Below, piece by piece: positions 51,470 through 61,376 of a stretch of DNA of 64,000 nt. The position numbers were made by a program, and so were the translations under genes. The stretch comes from Azophilus sp965214305 (lineage in GTDB: Bacteria > Pseudomonadota > Gammaproteobacteria > Pseudomonadales > Azotimanducaceae): contig OZ243949.1 of the NCBI GenBank assembly GCA_965214305.1, forward strand, positions 2,604,001-2,668,000. Reading direction: 5' to 3'. Every line of letters starts with the position of its first letter. Position 1 is the first letter of the stretch. The notes under the pieces are model-generated. The model was not told the DNA's origin. It saw only the letters and a list, made by a program, of their open reading frames with translations, and did no database searches.

Positions 51470-52639
51470 TCAATGGATGTCGTTTGCTCCCTCAAGCAGC
51501 CGCCGCGCGATAATCACGCGCATGATTTCGCTGGTGCCTTCGAGAATTTGATGTACCCGGGAATCGCGCAGATAGCGCTCCAGGGGATATTCTTTAATGT
51601 AACCGTAGCCACCGTGGATTTGCAGTGCCTCGTTGCAGATATCAAAACAGAGGTCGGTGGCCAAGCGCTTGGCCATGGCGCAATATGTCGTGGCGTCGCC
51701 GTCCGCGTGGTCGAGCTTCCAAGCCGCCAACCGCACCATATGTCGGGAGGCGACGAGATGGGTTGCCATATCGGCCAGCTTGAACTGTAGGGCTTGAAAG
51801 CCGCCGATGCTGCGTCCGAAGGCGCGGCGCTCACTCATGTAGGCGCGCGCTTGCTGTACTGCCGCGCAGGCGGTGCCGACGGAGCAGGCGGCGATGTTAA
51901 TGCGGCCGCCGTCGAGACCGCGCATGGCGATTTTGAAACCTTCGCCTTCCGCGCCGAGCAGGCGCGCCCCGGGAACCATGGCATCTTCAAAGACGACCTG
52001 TCGCGTTGCCTGGTTGTTCCAACCCATTTTCGCTTCCTTGCGGCCGAAGGAGATACCCGGCGCATCGGCATCCACGGCGAACGCGCTGATACCATCCGCC
52101 CCGGCGCGGGGGCCGTCCGCATCGATGAGCCTCGCCATAACAACCAATATTTCCGTGTCGCCGGCACCGGAGATAAACGCCTTGGTGCCGTTGAGTACAT
52201 AGCCGCCCTCGGTTTTACGGGCCGTGGTTTTTAGCGCCGCCGCGTCACTGCCCGCACCCGGTTCGGTGAGGCAGTAGGAAGCCAGGGTTTCGCCGACGGC
52301 CAACCCGGGGCACAGCGCTTCTCGGGTTTGCGGCGTTGCGAAGGCGCCAATCATCCAAGTGGCCATGTTGTGAATGCTGATGAAGGCGGCGGTGGACGTG
52401 CAGCCCCGCGCCAATTCCTCGATTACCAGACTGGCATCGAGGCGCGATAGGCCGAGGCCGCCAACATCCTCCGGCACATAGAGGCCACAGAAGCCCAACT
52501 CGCCCGCCTGGGCAATGGCGGCGCGGGGAAATTCCTCCAAGGCGTCCCAACGCGCGGCCCGGGGCGCGAGTTCATTGGCGGCGAATTGGCGCGCCGTGTC
52601 CTGGAAGGCAAGTTGCTCCTCGGTCAAGTCAAAATTCAT
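51470..52639 (-). CDS. Acyl-CoA dehydrogenase (isobutyryl-CoA dehydrogenase-like)
   Basis: FAD enzyme; 389 aa. Contains SYCLTEPGAGSDAAALKT (signature 1), YMSERRAFGRSIGGFQALQF, and the C-terminal catalytic region IHGGYGYIKEYPLERYLRD with QILEGTSEIMR. The ISIHNMATWMIGAFATPQ region and the operon context (hydratase, HIBYL-CoA hydrolase, HIBADH) indicate valine-derived isobutyryl-CoA. mmsA is not present here. Confidence 0.92.
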   Translation of the reverse strand: MNFDLTEEQLAFQDTARQFAANELAPRAARWDALEEFPRAAIAQAGELGFCGLYVPEDVGGLGLSRLDASLVIEELARGCTSTAAFISIHNMATWMIGAFATPQTREALCPGLAVGETLASYCLTEPGAGSDAAALKTTARKTEGGYVLNGTKAFISGAGDTEILVVMARLIDADGPRAGADGISAFAVDADAPGISFGRKEAKMGWNNQATRQVVFEDAMVPGARLLGAEGEGFKIAMRGLDGGRINIAACSVGTACAAVQQARAYMSERRAFGRSIGGFQALQFKLADMATHLVASRHMVRLAAWKLDHADGDATTYCAMAKRLATDLCFDICNEALQIHGGYGYIKEYPLERYLRDSRVHQILEGTSEIMRVIIARRLLEGANDIH

Positions 52640-52645
52640 GGTGCG

Positions 52646-53383
52646 CTATCCTAGGTCGAACCAGTCGATGGGGGCGACCCCGCGGCTCTCCAGGTATGTG
52701 TTTGCCTGTGAAAAATGGCGGCAGCCAAAGAAACCCCGGCTGGCCGCCAGCGGCGACGGATGCGGCGCGGTTAGCACACAATGGCGGCGACGGTCCACGA
52801 TATCGCCCTTGCGTTGCGCGTAATTTCCCCAAAGCAGAAAAACCAAGCCCTCCCGATTCGTGTTGAGCACCTGCACGATGGCATCGGTAAATTCTTCCCA
52901 ACCCTGCCCCTGGTGGGAAGCGGCGCGACCACGCTCCACCGTTAGCACCGCGTTAAGCAGCAATACGCCTTGCTTCGCCCAAGGCACAAGGCTGCCGCGG
53001 CTGCCGTCGAGCTGGCGACCTTGTCCACCGAGGTCTTCGTTAATTTCGCGGAAAATGTTTTCCAGAGATGGCGGCGGCGATACACCGGCCTGCACTGAGA
53101 AACACAGGCCGTGGGCTTGGCGCGGGCCGTGGTAGGGGTCTTGGCCGATGATGACGACCTTGACCGCAGGCAACGGTGTCAAGTCAAGGGCGTGGAAGAT
53201 ATGCGCGCCGCGCGGATAAATCACCTTGCGGGCTTGTTTCTCCCGCTGCAAAAACGCCCGCAACCGGCGCATGTAGGCTTTCTCGAACTCACCGCCAAGT
53301 ACCGCCTTCCAAGATGCCTCCAAGCGCACCGGGTCGTTGCCAGCACTTTCACTGTTGATACCACCGTTCTTGCCGGGGGTCAT
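52646..53383 (-). CDS. ung: Uracil-DNA glycosylase
   Basis: Family-1 enzyme removing uracil from DNA. 245 aa with the water-activating GQDPYHGPRQAHGLCFSV, LLLNAVLTVERG, and the C-terminal HPSPLAASRGFFGCRHFS loop. It overlaps lysS by 4 nt (ATGA). Confidence 0.97.
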   Translation of the reverse strand: MTPGKNGGINSESAGNDPVRLEASWKAVLGGEFEKAYMRRLRAFLQREKQARKVIYPRGAHIFHALDLTPLPAVKVVIIGQDPYHGPRQAHGLCFSVQAGVSPPPSLENIFREINEDLGGQGRQLDGSRGSLVPWAKQGVLLLNAVLTVERGRAASHQGQGWEEFTDAIVQVLNTNREGLVFLLWGNYAQRKGDIVDRRRHCVLTAPHPSPLAASRGFFGCRHFSQANTYLESRGVAPIDWFDLG

Positions 53384-54870
53384 GGGGCCGATGCTCCGCG
53401 ATCGCGCATGAGCGGAAACAGCAGCACATCGCGTATGGAGGGCGAGTCGGTCAGCAGCATAACGAGGCGGTCGATGCCAACGCCCTCGCCGGCGGTGGGC
53501 GGCAGGCCGTATTCCAATGCCGTGATGTAATCTTGATCGAAACGCATGGCCTCGTGGTCGCCCGCCTTGCCGATGGCCGCTTGGGTGCGAAAACGCTCCG
53601 CTTGGTCGTCCGGGTCATTGAGTTCGCTGAAACCGTTGGCGATTTCGCGGCCGGCAATGAAAAGTTCAAAACGATCCGTCACCTCCGGGTTGTCGTCGTT
53701 GCGGCGGGAAAGCGGCGAAACTTCCGCCGGATAGTGGGTGATGAAAGTGGGCTGGATGAGCCGCTCCTCAACGCAAGCCTCGAATGCCTCCATGTGCAGT
53801 TTGCCGGAGCCCCAGTCCGGTCGCACCGCGACCCCACGTTCGGTCAGCAAGGCGCGCAGGGCGGCGTTGTCATGCAACTGCGTTTGTGAAAGCCCGGTGT
53901 GGCGGCTAAGCGACTCGGCCATGCTCATACTGGCAAAGTCGCCGCCCACATCAATCTCGTGGCCTTGATAGCAAAACACCGTGCCGCCGCAGACGCGACC
54001 GCATAGACGGCGCAGCATATCCTCGGTCAGCACCATGAGGTCACGATAATCGTGGTAGGCCCAATAAAATTCGAGCATCGTGAACTCGGGGTTGTGCCGG
54101 GTGGAGAGTCCCTCGTTGCGGAAATTTCGATTGATCTCGAAGACACGCTCGAAACCGCCGACCACGAGGCGCTTCAGAAACAACTCCGGTGCCACACGAA
54201 GATAGAGGTCGGTGGCCAAGCTGTTGTGATGGGTGACGAATGGCCGCGCCAAGGCCCCGCCCGGGATGGCGTGCATCATGGGCGTTTCCACTTCCAGAAA
54301 CCCCCGTTCTTGAAAAAAGGCGCGAATTTCGCTGACGATTTGCGAGCGCGCCATGAAAATTCGGCGCGATTCCTCGTTAACGATGAGGTCGAGGTAGCGC
54401 TGCCGATAGCGGGTTTCGACATCGGTAAGACCGTGAAATTTTTCCGGCAGGGCCCGCAACGTTTTGTTCAGCAGCACAACACCGCTGGCGCGCACGGTGA
54501 GTTCCCCCCGGTCGGTGCGGGTGAGCCGCCCACGCATGCCAACGATGTCGCCGATATCCCATAAGGAGCGGGTAGCGTCGTAGGCTTCGGCACCGAGCTC
54601 GTCTTTGCTCAGATAGCACTGAATGCGTCCGCTCAGATCCTGCAAGGTGACAAAACTGGCCTTGCCCATGACCCGCCGCAGCACCACCCGACCGGCCACC
54701 GCCGTCAGCACGGGCGCGTCTTCCAGGGCCGCCTTGTCGCTTTCCCGATATTCCGCCTGCAAAGCCGCCGCCTCCGCCTCGCGGCGAAAGCCATTCGTGT
54801 AGGAACCCCCTTCGGCAACCCATCGCTGGTGTTTGGCACGACGACTCCCGGCGATGTTGCGCTCAGTCAT
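53380..54870 (-). CDS. lysS: Lysyl-tRNA synthetase, class II
   Basis: 496 aa. N-terminal OB-fold anticodon domain (GRVVLRRVMGKASFVTLQD), motif 1 (FLEVETPMMHAIPGGA), motif 2 (FERVFEINRNFRNEG) and motif 3 (GVGIDRLVML). Directly downstream of prfB, as in E. coli. Confidence 0.97.
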   Translation of the reverse strand: MTERNIAGSRRAKHQRWVAEGGSYTNGFRREAEAAALQAEYRESDKAALEDAPVLTAVAGRVVLRRVMGKASFVTLQDLSGRIQCYLSKDELGAEAYDATRSLWDIGDIVGMRGRLTRTDRGELTVRASGVVLLNKTLRALPEKFHGLTDVETRYRQRYLDLIVNEESRRIFMARSQIVSEIRAFFQERGFLEVETPMMHAIPGGALARPFVTHHNSLATDLYLRVAPELFLKRLVVGGFERVFEINRNFRNEGLSTRHNPEFTMLEFYWAYHDYRDLMVLTEDMLRRLCGRVCGGTVFCYQGHEIDVGGDFASMSMAESLSRHTGLSQTQLHDNAALRALLTERGVAVRPDWGSGKLHMEAFEACVEERLIQPTFITHYPAEVSPLSRRNDDNPEVTDRFELFIAGREIANGFSELNDPDDQAERFRTQAAIGKAGDHEAMRFDQDYITALEYGLPPTAGEGVGIDRLVMLLTDSPSIRDVLLFPLMRDRGASAP

Positions 54871-54912
54871 GGGCCTTGCCGTGATCGGGGGGCAATGGCT
54901 TTCACGGCAGCG

Positions 54913-56011
54913 TTAAAACCCCGCCTTTAGGCTCGCCGACATGAACTCGTCAAGGTCGCCATCGAGCACCGCGCCGGGGTCCGAGCGTTCGACGCCGGTG
55001 CGCAAATCCTTGACCCGCGACTGGTCGAGTACATAGGAACGAATTTGGCTGCCCCAACCAATGTCCGCCTTCTGTTCTTCAATCGCCGCCTGCTCCGCCC
55101 GTCGGGCCAACATCTCCAATTCATAGAGTTTGGCGCGCAGTTGCTTGAAGGCTTGGTCCCGATTCTGGTGCTGGGAGCGCTCGCTCTGGCATTGCACCAC
55201 GGTATTGGTGGGTAGGTGGGTGAGCCGGATGGCCGAGTCGGTGGTGTTGACATGCTGCCCGCCGGCACCACTGGCCCTATAGGTATCGACACGGACGTCC
55301 GCCGGATTTATCTCGATATCGATATCGTCCTCGATCTCGGGGGAGACGAAGATGGAGGCGAACGATGTGTGTCGGCGATTACCCGAATCAAAAGGCGATT
55401 TGCGCACCAGCCGATGTACGCCGGTCTCGGTGCGCAGCCAGCCGAACGCATGGTTGCCCCCGACCTGTACGGTCGCGCTTTTGATGCCCGCCACTTCGCC
55501 GGGGGAGAGTTCCACAATTTGCATATCGAACTGCCGCGATTCGCCCCAGCGCAGATACATGCGCAGGAGCATTTCGGCCCAATCCTGGGCCTCGGTACCG
55601 CCGGAACCGGCCTGAATTTCCACGAAGGCGTTGGCCGCATCCCGCTCGCCGTGGAACATGCGCCGGAACTCCAAGCCGCTGATTAGCTGTTCTAGGGTAT
55701 CGAGTTCTTGATCGATCTCCGCAAGCGCCGCTTGGTCATCCTCCGCCGACGCCATTTCCGCCAGTTCGGCGAATTCCGTCAAGTTTTCCGGTAGGTCGGT
55801 TAGGGGGGCCACGCTCTCCTCAAGACGTGCCCGCTCGGTGGCCAGCGCCCGAGCATTGTCCGGGTCGCTCCAAAGCTCGGGATCGGACAATAGGCGCTCG
55901 ACCTCCGCAAGCCTTGCTTGGCGGGTATTAAAGTCAAAGATACCCCCTGAGCGCCTCGGTGCGTTCGCTCAGTTGTCTAAGACGCTCCCGAATTGATGTG
56001 ATTTCAGCCAT
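54913..56011 (-). CDS. prfB: Peptide chain release factor 2 (programmed +1 frameshift)
   Basis: Reads UGA and UAA stop codons. ORF1 starts at ATG 56011 (MAEITSIRERLRQLSE) and stops at an in-frame UGA after 25 codons. A +1 shift continues DFNTRQARLAEVERLL and runs to 54913, giving 365 aa in total, the exact E. coli length. The SPF anticodon tripeptide (KSPFDSGNRRHT) and catalytic GGQ (GAGGQHVNTTDS) are present. The first codons alone are out of frame, so a plain ORF search misses the start. Confidence 0.97.
55929..55948 (-). promoter_or_regulatory. prfB programmed frameshift site
   Basis: On the minus strand the sequence AGGGGGTATCTTTGAC provides the internal Shine-Dalgarno-like AGGGGG, the CUU slip codon and UGA (55934-55936). 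When RF2 is scarce, ribosomes shift +1 and make RF2, giving autoregulation. This is the conserved arrangement. Confidence 0.95.
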
Positions 56012-56076
56012 GGCGCTGCTGTCCGCCCATCTTGCAAAAGCGGGGCAGTTTACCCGCCTTTTGGGCAAGTTGCGCG

Positions 56077-56110
56077 GAATTGAAACTGAGCCACCGGGGT
56101 TGAGCCACTG
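56077..56110. repeat. Group E repeat, right-end fragment (E3)
   Basis: GAATTGAAACTGAGCCAC matches the right end of E1, followed by TTGAGCCACTG, a second end-like piece. It lies between prfB and the EF-G-like gene. No complete element is present. Confidence 0.55.
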
Positions 56111-56119
56111 CCGCGGGAT

Positions 56120-58153
56120 TCACTCGCCGTCCTGTTGAAATGCCTTGATCAGTTCCTGCTGATCGAGGGCGGGGACCGGCGCGTAATGGCTGAATGTCAT
56201 CGCAAAGGTGCCCTCACCACCGGAGAGCGAGTTAAGGCGGGAGTGGTAATCCTGCACTTCCTTTAACGGCGCCTGGCCCAACACCTCCAAGCGCCCGCCC
56301 GCCAGCACATTGGTGCCCTTGACCGACCCGCGCATCCCGGAGAGGTCGCCCGCCACATCGCCCATACACTGTTCCGGCACCGCCACGCTGACATCCACGA
56401 CCGGCTCCATGACGATGGGTTTGGCGCTTTGCACCGCATTGATAAAGGCACGTTTGCCAGCCTGCACAAAGGCAATTTCCTTGGAATCCACAGAATGATG
56501 TTTGCCGTCGTAAACGGTTACCCGAACATCCCGCAGCGGATGGCCGGAGATGGCACCTTCATGCAGTACTTCGCGCACACCCTTTTCCACCGCCGGAATG
56601 AATTGCGATGGAATGACGCCGCCAACCACCTCATCAACGAATTCAAAGCCGCCACCCCGGGCCAAGGGCTCAACGCGCAGAAACACCTCGCCGAACTGCC
56701 CGGCACCGCCGGTTTGTTTCTTGTGCCGGTGATGGCCATCCGCCTTGGCGGTGATGGTCTCCCGATAGGCGATGGAAGGCAGGGAGGTGGTGACCTTGAC
56801 GTTGTATTTCTCCGCCACCTCGTCGAGTGCAAGGCGCAGGTGCAACTCGCCGACGCCATACAATACGGTTTCATTCATCGCCGGGATCTGCTCAAGCTTC
56901 AGCGTTGGGTCTTCCGCGCACAGCACGGATAGGGCCTCATTGGCTTTTTGCGCTTGGGCGTCCGTTGCCGTGCTGATGGCCCGTCCGTACATCGGCTCCG
57001 GCAGCGTTGCGGATTCAAGCCGGGTATCGTCCTGATCGTGGGCGTCGTGCAAAACAGCGTTGAAGAACAGTTCCTCCGCCCTTGGAATGGCACAGATGTC
57101 GCCACAGGCGACCTCTTCGAGTTCCGTGTGTTCCGCGCCGTTGAGCCGCAGCAGGTGGTTAATCTTCAAGGGTTTGCGCGCATCGCCCACAAAAATCTGC
57201 CGGCCGCGTCTGAGCGTGCCCTGATGCGCGCGCAGGAATGCCATGCGCCCGCGGAAGGGGTCGATGTCCACCTTGACAACATGGGCAACCGCGTGGGCGT
57301 TGGGGTCGGGCCTGATAGAGACGGGCAGCGCCTGCTCGCCCGTAACGAAGGCGGGCGGGTTGCCCTCAGCCGGTGACGGCATCAACTTGACCATGACATC
57401 AAGCAACTCGGCAACGCCGATGCCGGTGGCGGCGGATACAAAGCAAACCGGCACCAGATGGCCGTCGCGCAGCGCCTGCTCAAAGGTGTCGTGCAGTTTT
57501 TCCGGTGCAATCGTGCCCGCCTTGAGATAGGCCTCCATGAGTTCGTCGTCCATCTCCACCACTTGATCGACGATTTGTTCGTGGGCGTGGGCGACCGTGC
57601 CGATATCGGTTTCCCCGCCTTCCTCATGGAAAAACACATCGACCACCCCGGCACCGCTATCGGCGGGCAGATTGATGGGCAGGCATTCGCCGCCGAAGGC
57701 GGCCTGTATCTGCTCAAGAATCGCCGCGGTGTCGACGCCTTCCACATCGATTCGATTGACAACCACCATGCGGCAAAGATGGCGCTCCGCCGCCGCCTCC
57801 ATCATGCGCTGGGTCATGGTTTCAACGCCTGTTGCGGCATTGACCACGATGGCGGCCGTTTCAACCGCCGGTAATATCGACAGTGCCCGTCCCACAAAAT
57901 CGGGATGGCCCGGCGTATCAAGCAAATTGACGTGAATGCCACCGTGCTCGAAATGACAGAAACCGGTTTTAAGGGAGTGCTTGTGCTCCTTTTCGCGGGG
58001 GTCGAAATCCGAAACCGTCGTACCCGCGTCGATGGAACCCTTGTGGGGAATCTTGCCGGCACGGTGCAACAGGGCATCGGCGAGTTCGGTCTTGCCGGCG
58101 CCACTGTGCCCCACCAGGGCGATGTTGCGTATTTGGTCGGTGCTGTAGGTCAT
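56120..58153 (-). CDS. EF-G-like translation GTPase (second-type EF-G)
   Basis: 677 aa from ATG 58153, with AGGGAGG about 11 nt upstream. GTPase motifs: G1 GHSGAGKTELADALL (not the AHxDxGKT of true EF-G), G3 DTPGHPDF, G4 NRID in place of NKxD. Domains II-V follow, including RLALDEVAEKYNVKV and GAGQFGEVFLRVEP. This pattern fits the EF-G-like/FusA2 paralogue family of uncertain function. It is a lone gene, not in a str operon. The start at 58465 would read across the antisense cas1 remnant. Confidence 0.85.
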   Translation of the reverse strand: MTYSTDQIRNIALVGHSGAGKTELADALLHRAGKIPHKGSIDAGTTVSDFDPREKEHKHSLKTGFCHFEHGGIHVNLLDTPGHPDFVGRALSILPAVETAAIVVNAATGVETMTQRMMEAAAERHLCRMVVVNRIDVEGVDTAAILEQIQAAFGGECLPINLPADSGAGVVDVFFHEEGGETDIGTVAHAHEQIVDQVVEMDDELMEAYLKAGTIAPEKLHDTFEQALRDGHLVPVCFVSAATGIGVAELLDVMVKLMPSPAEGNPPAFVTGEQALPVSIRPDPNAHAVAHVVKVDIDPFRGRMAFLRAHQGTLRRGRQIFVGDARKPLKINHLLRLNGAEHTELEEVACGDICAIPRAEELFFNAVLHDAHDQDDTRLESATLPEPMYGRAISTATDAQAQKANEALSVLCAEDPTLKLEQIPAMNETVLYGVGELHLRLALDEVAEKYNVKVTTSLPSIAYRETITAKADGHHRHKKQTGGAGQFGEVFLRVEPLARGGGFEFVDEVVGGVIPSQFIPAVEKGVREVLHEGAISGHPLRDVRVTVYDGKHHSVDSKEIAFVQAGKRAFINAVQSAKPIVMEPVVDVSVAVPEQCMGDVAGDLSGMRGSVKGTNVLAGGRLEVLGQAPLKEVQDYHSRLNSLSGGEGTFAMTFSHYAPVPALDQQELIKAFQQDGE

Positions 58154-58244
58154 TATTGTTCGTGCCTCCCTAATTTTGTTTGAATTGAATATAGCTTTAT
58201 TGTGGGCGGCGGGACTAGCCCGCCAAGTAGAGGTCTCAACACGG

Positions 58245-58403
58245 ATGAGCCAACGACAGGGTAAAACCAAGCCACTTCCGATTAAGGATTGAGCCTCAAT
58301 CCTATTCGTTGAAAAAGGCGGGCTTGATGTCCTAGACGGTGCCTTTGTCGTGGTAGACCGAAACGGCACTAGAACCCATATTCCAGTAGGCGGTATCGCT
58401 TGC
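58245..58403 (+). pseudogene. cas1 remnant, type I-E (N-terminal fragment with nonsense codon)
   Basis: From ATG 58245: MSQRQGKTKPLPIKD, a TGA (58290-58292) where Arg (CGA) is expected, then ASILFVEKGGLDVLDGAF and VVVDRNGTRTHIPVGGIAC. This tracks E. coli Cas1 (PIPLKDR..MIFLQYGQIDVIDGAF.., RTHIPVGSVAC) along its N-terminal 50 residues. After Cys the similarity stops; the rest of cas1 (about 250 residues) is gone. No CRISPR repeat array or other cas gene is seen nearby. 58154-58244 holds only the upstream region of the EF-G-like gene. Confidence 0.8.
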
Positions 58404-58457
58404 CCAAACGCCCATGCTGTGGGCGGGTTGATCCTGCGGCAACGCATATCTGGCCGA

Positions 58458-59474
58458 CTACTCATCCAACACCCGACAATCCTCCCCGGTGAGCAACCGC
58501 CAGTATTGCTTCCTTTGCCCTAGGCGCAGCGAGCGGTCCACAACATAGCGCACATGCTGTTGCGGTCCGGCATCCGGGTCGAACTCGATGCCCCACAGGG
58601 CATCAATGGTGTTGGGCACAATCGAGTAGCGCATGTCGATGACGCGATTGGGGTGGCTCGGATCAAGGGCAATGTGGCCGCTGGAAAACCAGCGAAACCG
58701 ATCCAAGTCCTGCCCTTGCTGGCTATTCGGGTCAAGCCACGGGAGGTCGCGGTGAGCGGCAAACCGCTCGATACTGGTGCCGGGGCACAAGGTTACGCGC
58801 CCACCGGTGCGCACCCCATCAACATGGTAGCGTCCGTCGTATTCGTACACCACTTTCCAAATCAACAAATTGGCAAAACCGGCTTTGGCGGAAATATTCT
58901 GCGGCTCGTGGTTCCGCTGCGCCGCAATGCGTTCCACGGCTGCCTCTGCCCGCTGTTGCTGAACCACACCGAATAGCAGATAGGCAAGCGCCCAGAGCAA
59001 ACCCGCCACCGCAAAACCGCGGCGTTTGCGAACAATGGCGAGCACCACCGAACCAAGCAGGGGCAGAGTGAACAACGGATCCACCACAGAGACATTATTC
59101 CAAGCCACCCGATAGTCGGAAAACGGCCAGAATAACTGGGTTCCATAGGTTGTGCAGGAGTCCAAAAGCCCATGCGTGGCGTAGCCGAGCAGGCAGGCCA
59201 GATAGGTTTCCCGCAGCCTGAGCCTGTGCCGTACCAAGCTGTGCAGCAACAGAGCCACAATGGCCGCGCCAACGGGAATGAATAGCAAAGCATGGGTGAA
59301 TTGCCGGTGGTATTCCAAAAACAGCATCGGATCCGTGGCGGAGCTGATGAATACATCAAGATCCGGTGCCATGCCGGCCAGACACCCGACGAGGGCGACC
59401 GCCCGCAGTTTGGTGCGCCCAAACACCGATTGCGGCACGATCGCACCGACCGCGCCCTGACTAATGGGGTCCAT
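58458..59474 (-). CDS. Membrane-bound metal-dependent hydrolase (DUF457/YdjM-like)
   Basis: From ATG 59474, 338 aa starting MDPISQGAVGAIVPQSVFG. The N-terminal part has the family motif set (GMAPDLDVF, HRQFTHALLF, YATHGLLDSCTTYGTQ) with His and Asp residues likely binding metal, among several membrane helices (about 20-200). A C-terminal soluble domain (about 205-338) follows. Function unknown in general. The 126-bp gap to recJ holds nothing clear. Confidence 0.85.
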   Translation of the reverse strand: MDPISQGAVGAIVPQSVFGRTKLRAVALVGCLAGMAPDLDVFISSATDPMLFLEYHRQFTHALLFIPVGAAIVALLLHSLVRHRLRLRETYLACLLGYATHGLLDSCTTYGTQLFWPFSDYRVAWNNVSVVDPLFTLPLLGSVVLAIVRKRRGFAVAGLLWALAYLLFGVVQQQRAEAAVERIAAQRNHEPQNISAKAGFANLLIWKVVYEYDGRYHVDGVRTGGRVTLCPGTSIERFAAHRDLPWLDPNSQQGQDLDRFRWFSSGHIALDPSHPNRVIDMRYSIVPNTIDALWGIEFDPDAGPQQHVRYVVDRSLRLGQRKQYWRLLTGEDCRVLDE

Positions 59475-59600
59475 ATGCAAATTATCCTTTGAGCAATGCC
59501 GCGATGATCGCGCTAGATTCGCCAGCGTTGCGCACACACGCGAGTGCAAAGCTCAGCCCCGCCCGGGACGGAGCGAGCATGGCTGCGCAGACAAGCGAAA

Positions 59601-61328
59601 TCATTGAAGTTCGCGCAGATGCTCCACACGCAATTGCACGGTCGGCATCGCTCTGTAATCGTTAACGTCAAGTTTATAAACCGCCTCGACACTTCGCGCC
59701 TTGGCGAGCGGGGGCTGATTGAAGGCGATGGCGTCCAGCAGGCGCCCACCGGCCTGCAAAACGAGCTTGAGATGAGCTTCTCCGACGACTCGTTGATTGA
59801 CGACATCGAAAATACCGTGGAAGGAGGGTTCGGGAAACGCCTGCCCCCAGGGGCCGGCGTTTGCCAAGAGCATGGCGTTTTGCAGGCTGATGTCGGCACT
59901 GGCCAATTCACCATCCGTTTCGATGCGTGCCTGAAGTGCCGCGGCGGGTAATAACTCACGCGCAACCGCGTCGAACGCCTGTGCAAATCGCGCTTGGTAA
60001 ACGCGCCGGATCGACAGGCCCGCAGCCATGGCATGACCACCAAATTTGCTGAGCAAACCAGGATTGCGGCTGGCCAGCACAGCCAATGCATCGCGAATGT
60101 TCAGGTCTGGGATGGAACGGGCGGAACCACGCAACATATGCGGTTCGGCGGCACCCGCCGGCGCAAGGACAACGACCGGCCGATTCATGCGCTCGCGCAG
60201 CCGGCCGGCAACGATGCCGACAATTCCCTGATGCCAACCCGGGTCGAAAACCACTACACCGTATCGATCGTCCGCGCTCGGCACCGCCGTACCGGCGACC
60301 ACCTCGGCCTGGGCGACCATCTTCTGTTGCAATTGCCGCCGTTGCCGATTGAAGTCGTCAAGAGCTTGGGCATGGGGTAGCGCTTCCTCAATCGTTGCGG
60401 CCAACAGGCAGCGAATACCCGCGGTCATATCGTCTAGGCGCCCGGCGGCGTTCAGCCTTGGCCCGAGGTAAAAACCCAGGTCCGACGCCCGCAATCCGGC
60501 AAGAGCACACCCGGAAACCTTTGCCAGCGCCTGAATGCCCGGGCGGCACCGCCCGGCTCTTATACGCTGCAAGCCTTGATGCACCAGCGTGCGGTTGTTG
60601 TGATCCAAGGGCACCACATCGGCGACCGTGCCCAGGGCGACCAGATCGAGCCAATGGGCGAGGTTCGGTTCGGGAATGCCTTGTTTTTGAAACCAACCAT
60701 CATCTTTCAGCACGCGACGCACCCGCGCCAGGACAAAATAAATCACTCCGACACCGGCAATGGCCTTGCTCGGGAACTGGCACCCCGGTACGTTCGGGTT
60801 GACGATGGCATGGGCTGGCGGCAGCTCCGCGGCGGGGATGTGGTGATCGGTGACGATCACATCGACCCCGTGGGCGTTGGCGAGTTCAACACCCTCAATG
60901 CTGGAAACACCGTTATCGACAGTGATGAGCAGATTCGGCGCTGCGGCGAGTGCGACGCTCACGATTTCCGGCGATAACCCGTAGCCATATTTGAAGCGAT
61001 CCGGTACAACGAAATCGACCTGTTGTGCGCCAAAGGCCCGCAGCAGGGATACGCCTAAGGCGACAGCCGTTGCGCCATCCGCATCAAAGTCGCCGACTAA
61101 CAGAATTTGCTCGCGCTCACGCAAGGCTGTGGCAATCCGTAACGCGGCCCTGTCGATATCCTTGAAGGTGGCGGGATCGGCAAGGTTTTTGAGCGATCGC
61201 TCCAGTTCCCCCGGCGAGCCGATGCCGCGATTGCCATATACGCGCCGCAACAGCTCGGGCACCCCGGGCAGGTGCGGCGCACTGCCACCGCGTTCGACGA
61301 TGAGCGGCGCTGAATGATTAGCCCGCAT
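59601..61328 (-). CDS. recJ: Single-stranded-DNA-specific exonuclease RecJ
   Basis: 5'-3' ssDNA exonuclease in repair. 575 aa; DHH motifs VGDFDADGATA (about 78-88) and VTDHHIPAAELPPAHAIVNP, DHHA1 domain with GGHAMAAGL near 455. Length is typical. dsbC and hom lie upstream on the same strand. Confidence 0.96.
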   Translation of the reverse strand: MRANHSAPLIVERGGSAPHLPGVPELLRRVYGNRGIGSPGELERSLKNLADPATFKDIDRAALRIATALREREQILLVGDFDADGATAVALGVSLLRAFGAQQVDFVVPDRFKYGYGLSPEIVSVALAAAPNLLITVDNGVSSIEGVELANAHGVDVIVTDHHIPAAELPPAHAIVNPNVPGCQFPSKAIAGVGVIYFVLARVRRVLKDDGWFQKQGIPEPNLAHWLDLVALGTVADVVPLDHNNRTLVHQGLQRIRAGRCRPGIQALAKVSGCALAGLRASDLGFYLGPRLNAAGRLDDMTAGIRCLLAATIEEALPHAQALDDFNRQRRQLQQKMVAQAEVVAGTAVPSADDRYGVVVFDPGWHQGIVGIVAGRLRERMNRPVVVLAPAGAAEPHMLRGSARSIPDLNIRDALAVLASRNPGLLSKFGGHAMAAGLSIRRVYQARFAQAFDAVARELLPAAALQARIETDGELASADISLQNAMLLANAGPWGQAFPEPSFHGIFDVVNQRVVGEAHLKLVLQAGGRLLDAIAFNQPPLAKARSVEAVYKLDVNDYRAMPTVQLRVEHLRELQ

Positions 61329-61376
61329 AGCTCACCAACGCCATGGAGGGGGATCTAACCTGCGCCACTTGGCAGC

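Noticed and set aside
55934..55936. In-frame UGA near the start of prfB as a pseudogene sign
   Set aside because: The AGGGGG-CUU-UGA-C context is the conserved RF2 programmed frameshift and the fused protein is exactly 365 aa.
58154..58465. Longer N-terminus for the EF-G-like protein (start at 58465)
   Set aside because: The extra 104 residues have no similarity, lie antisense to the cas1 relic, and the ATG at 58153 has a good RBS.
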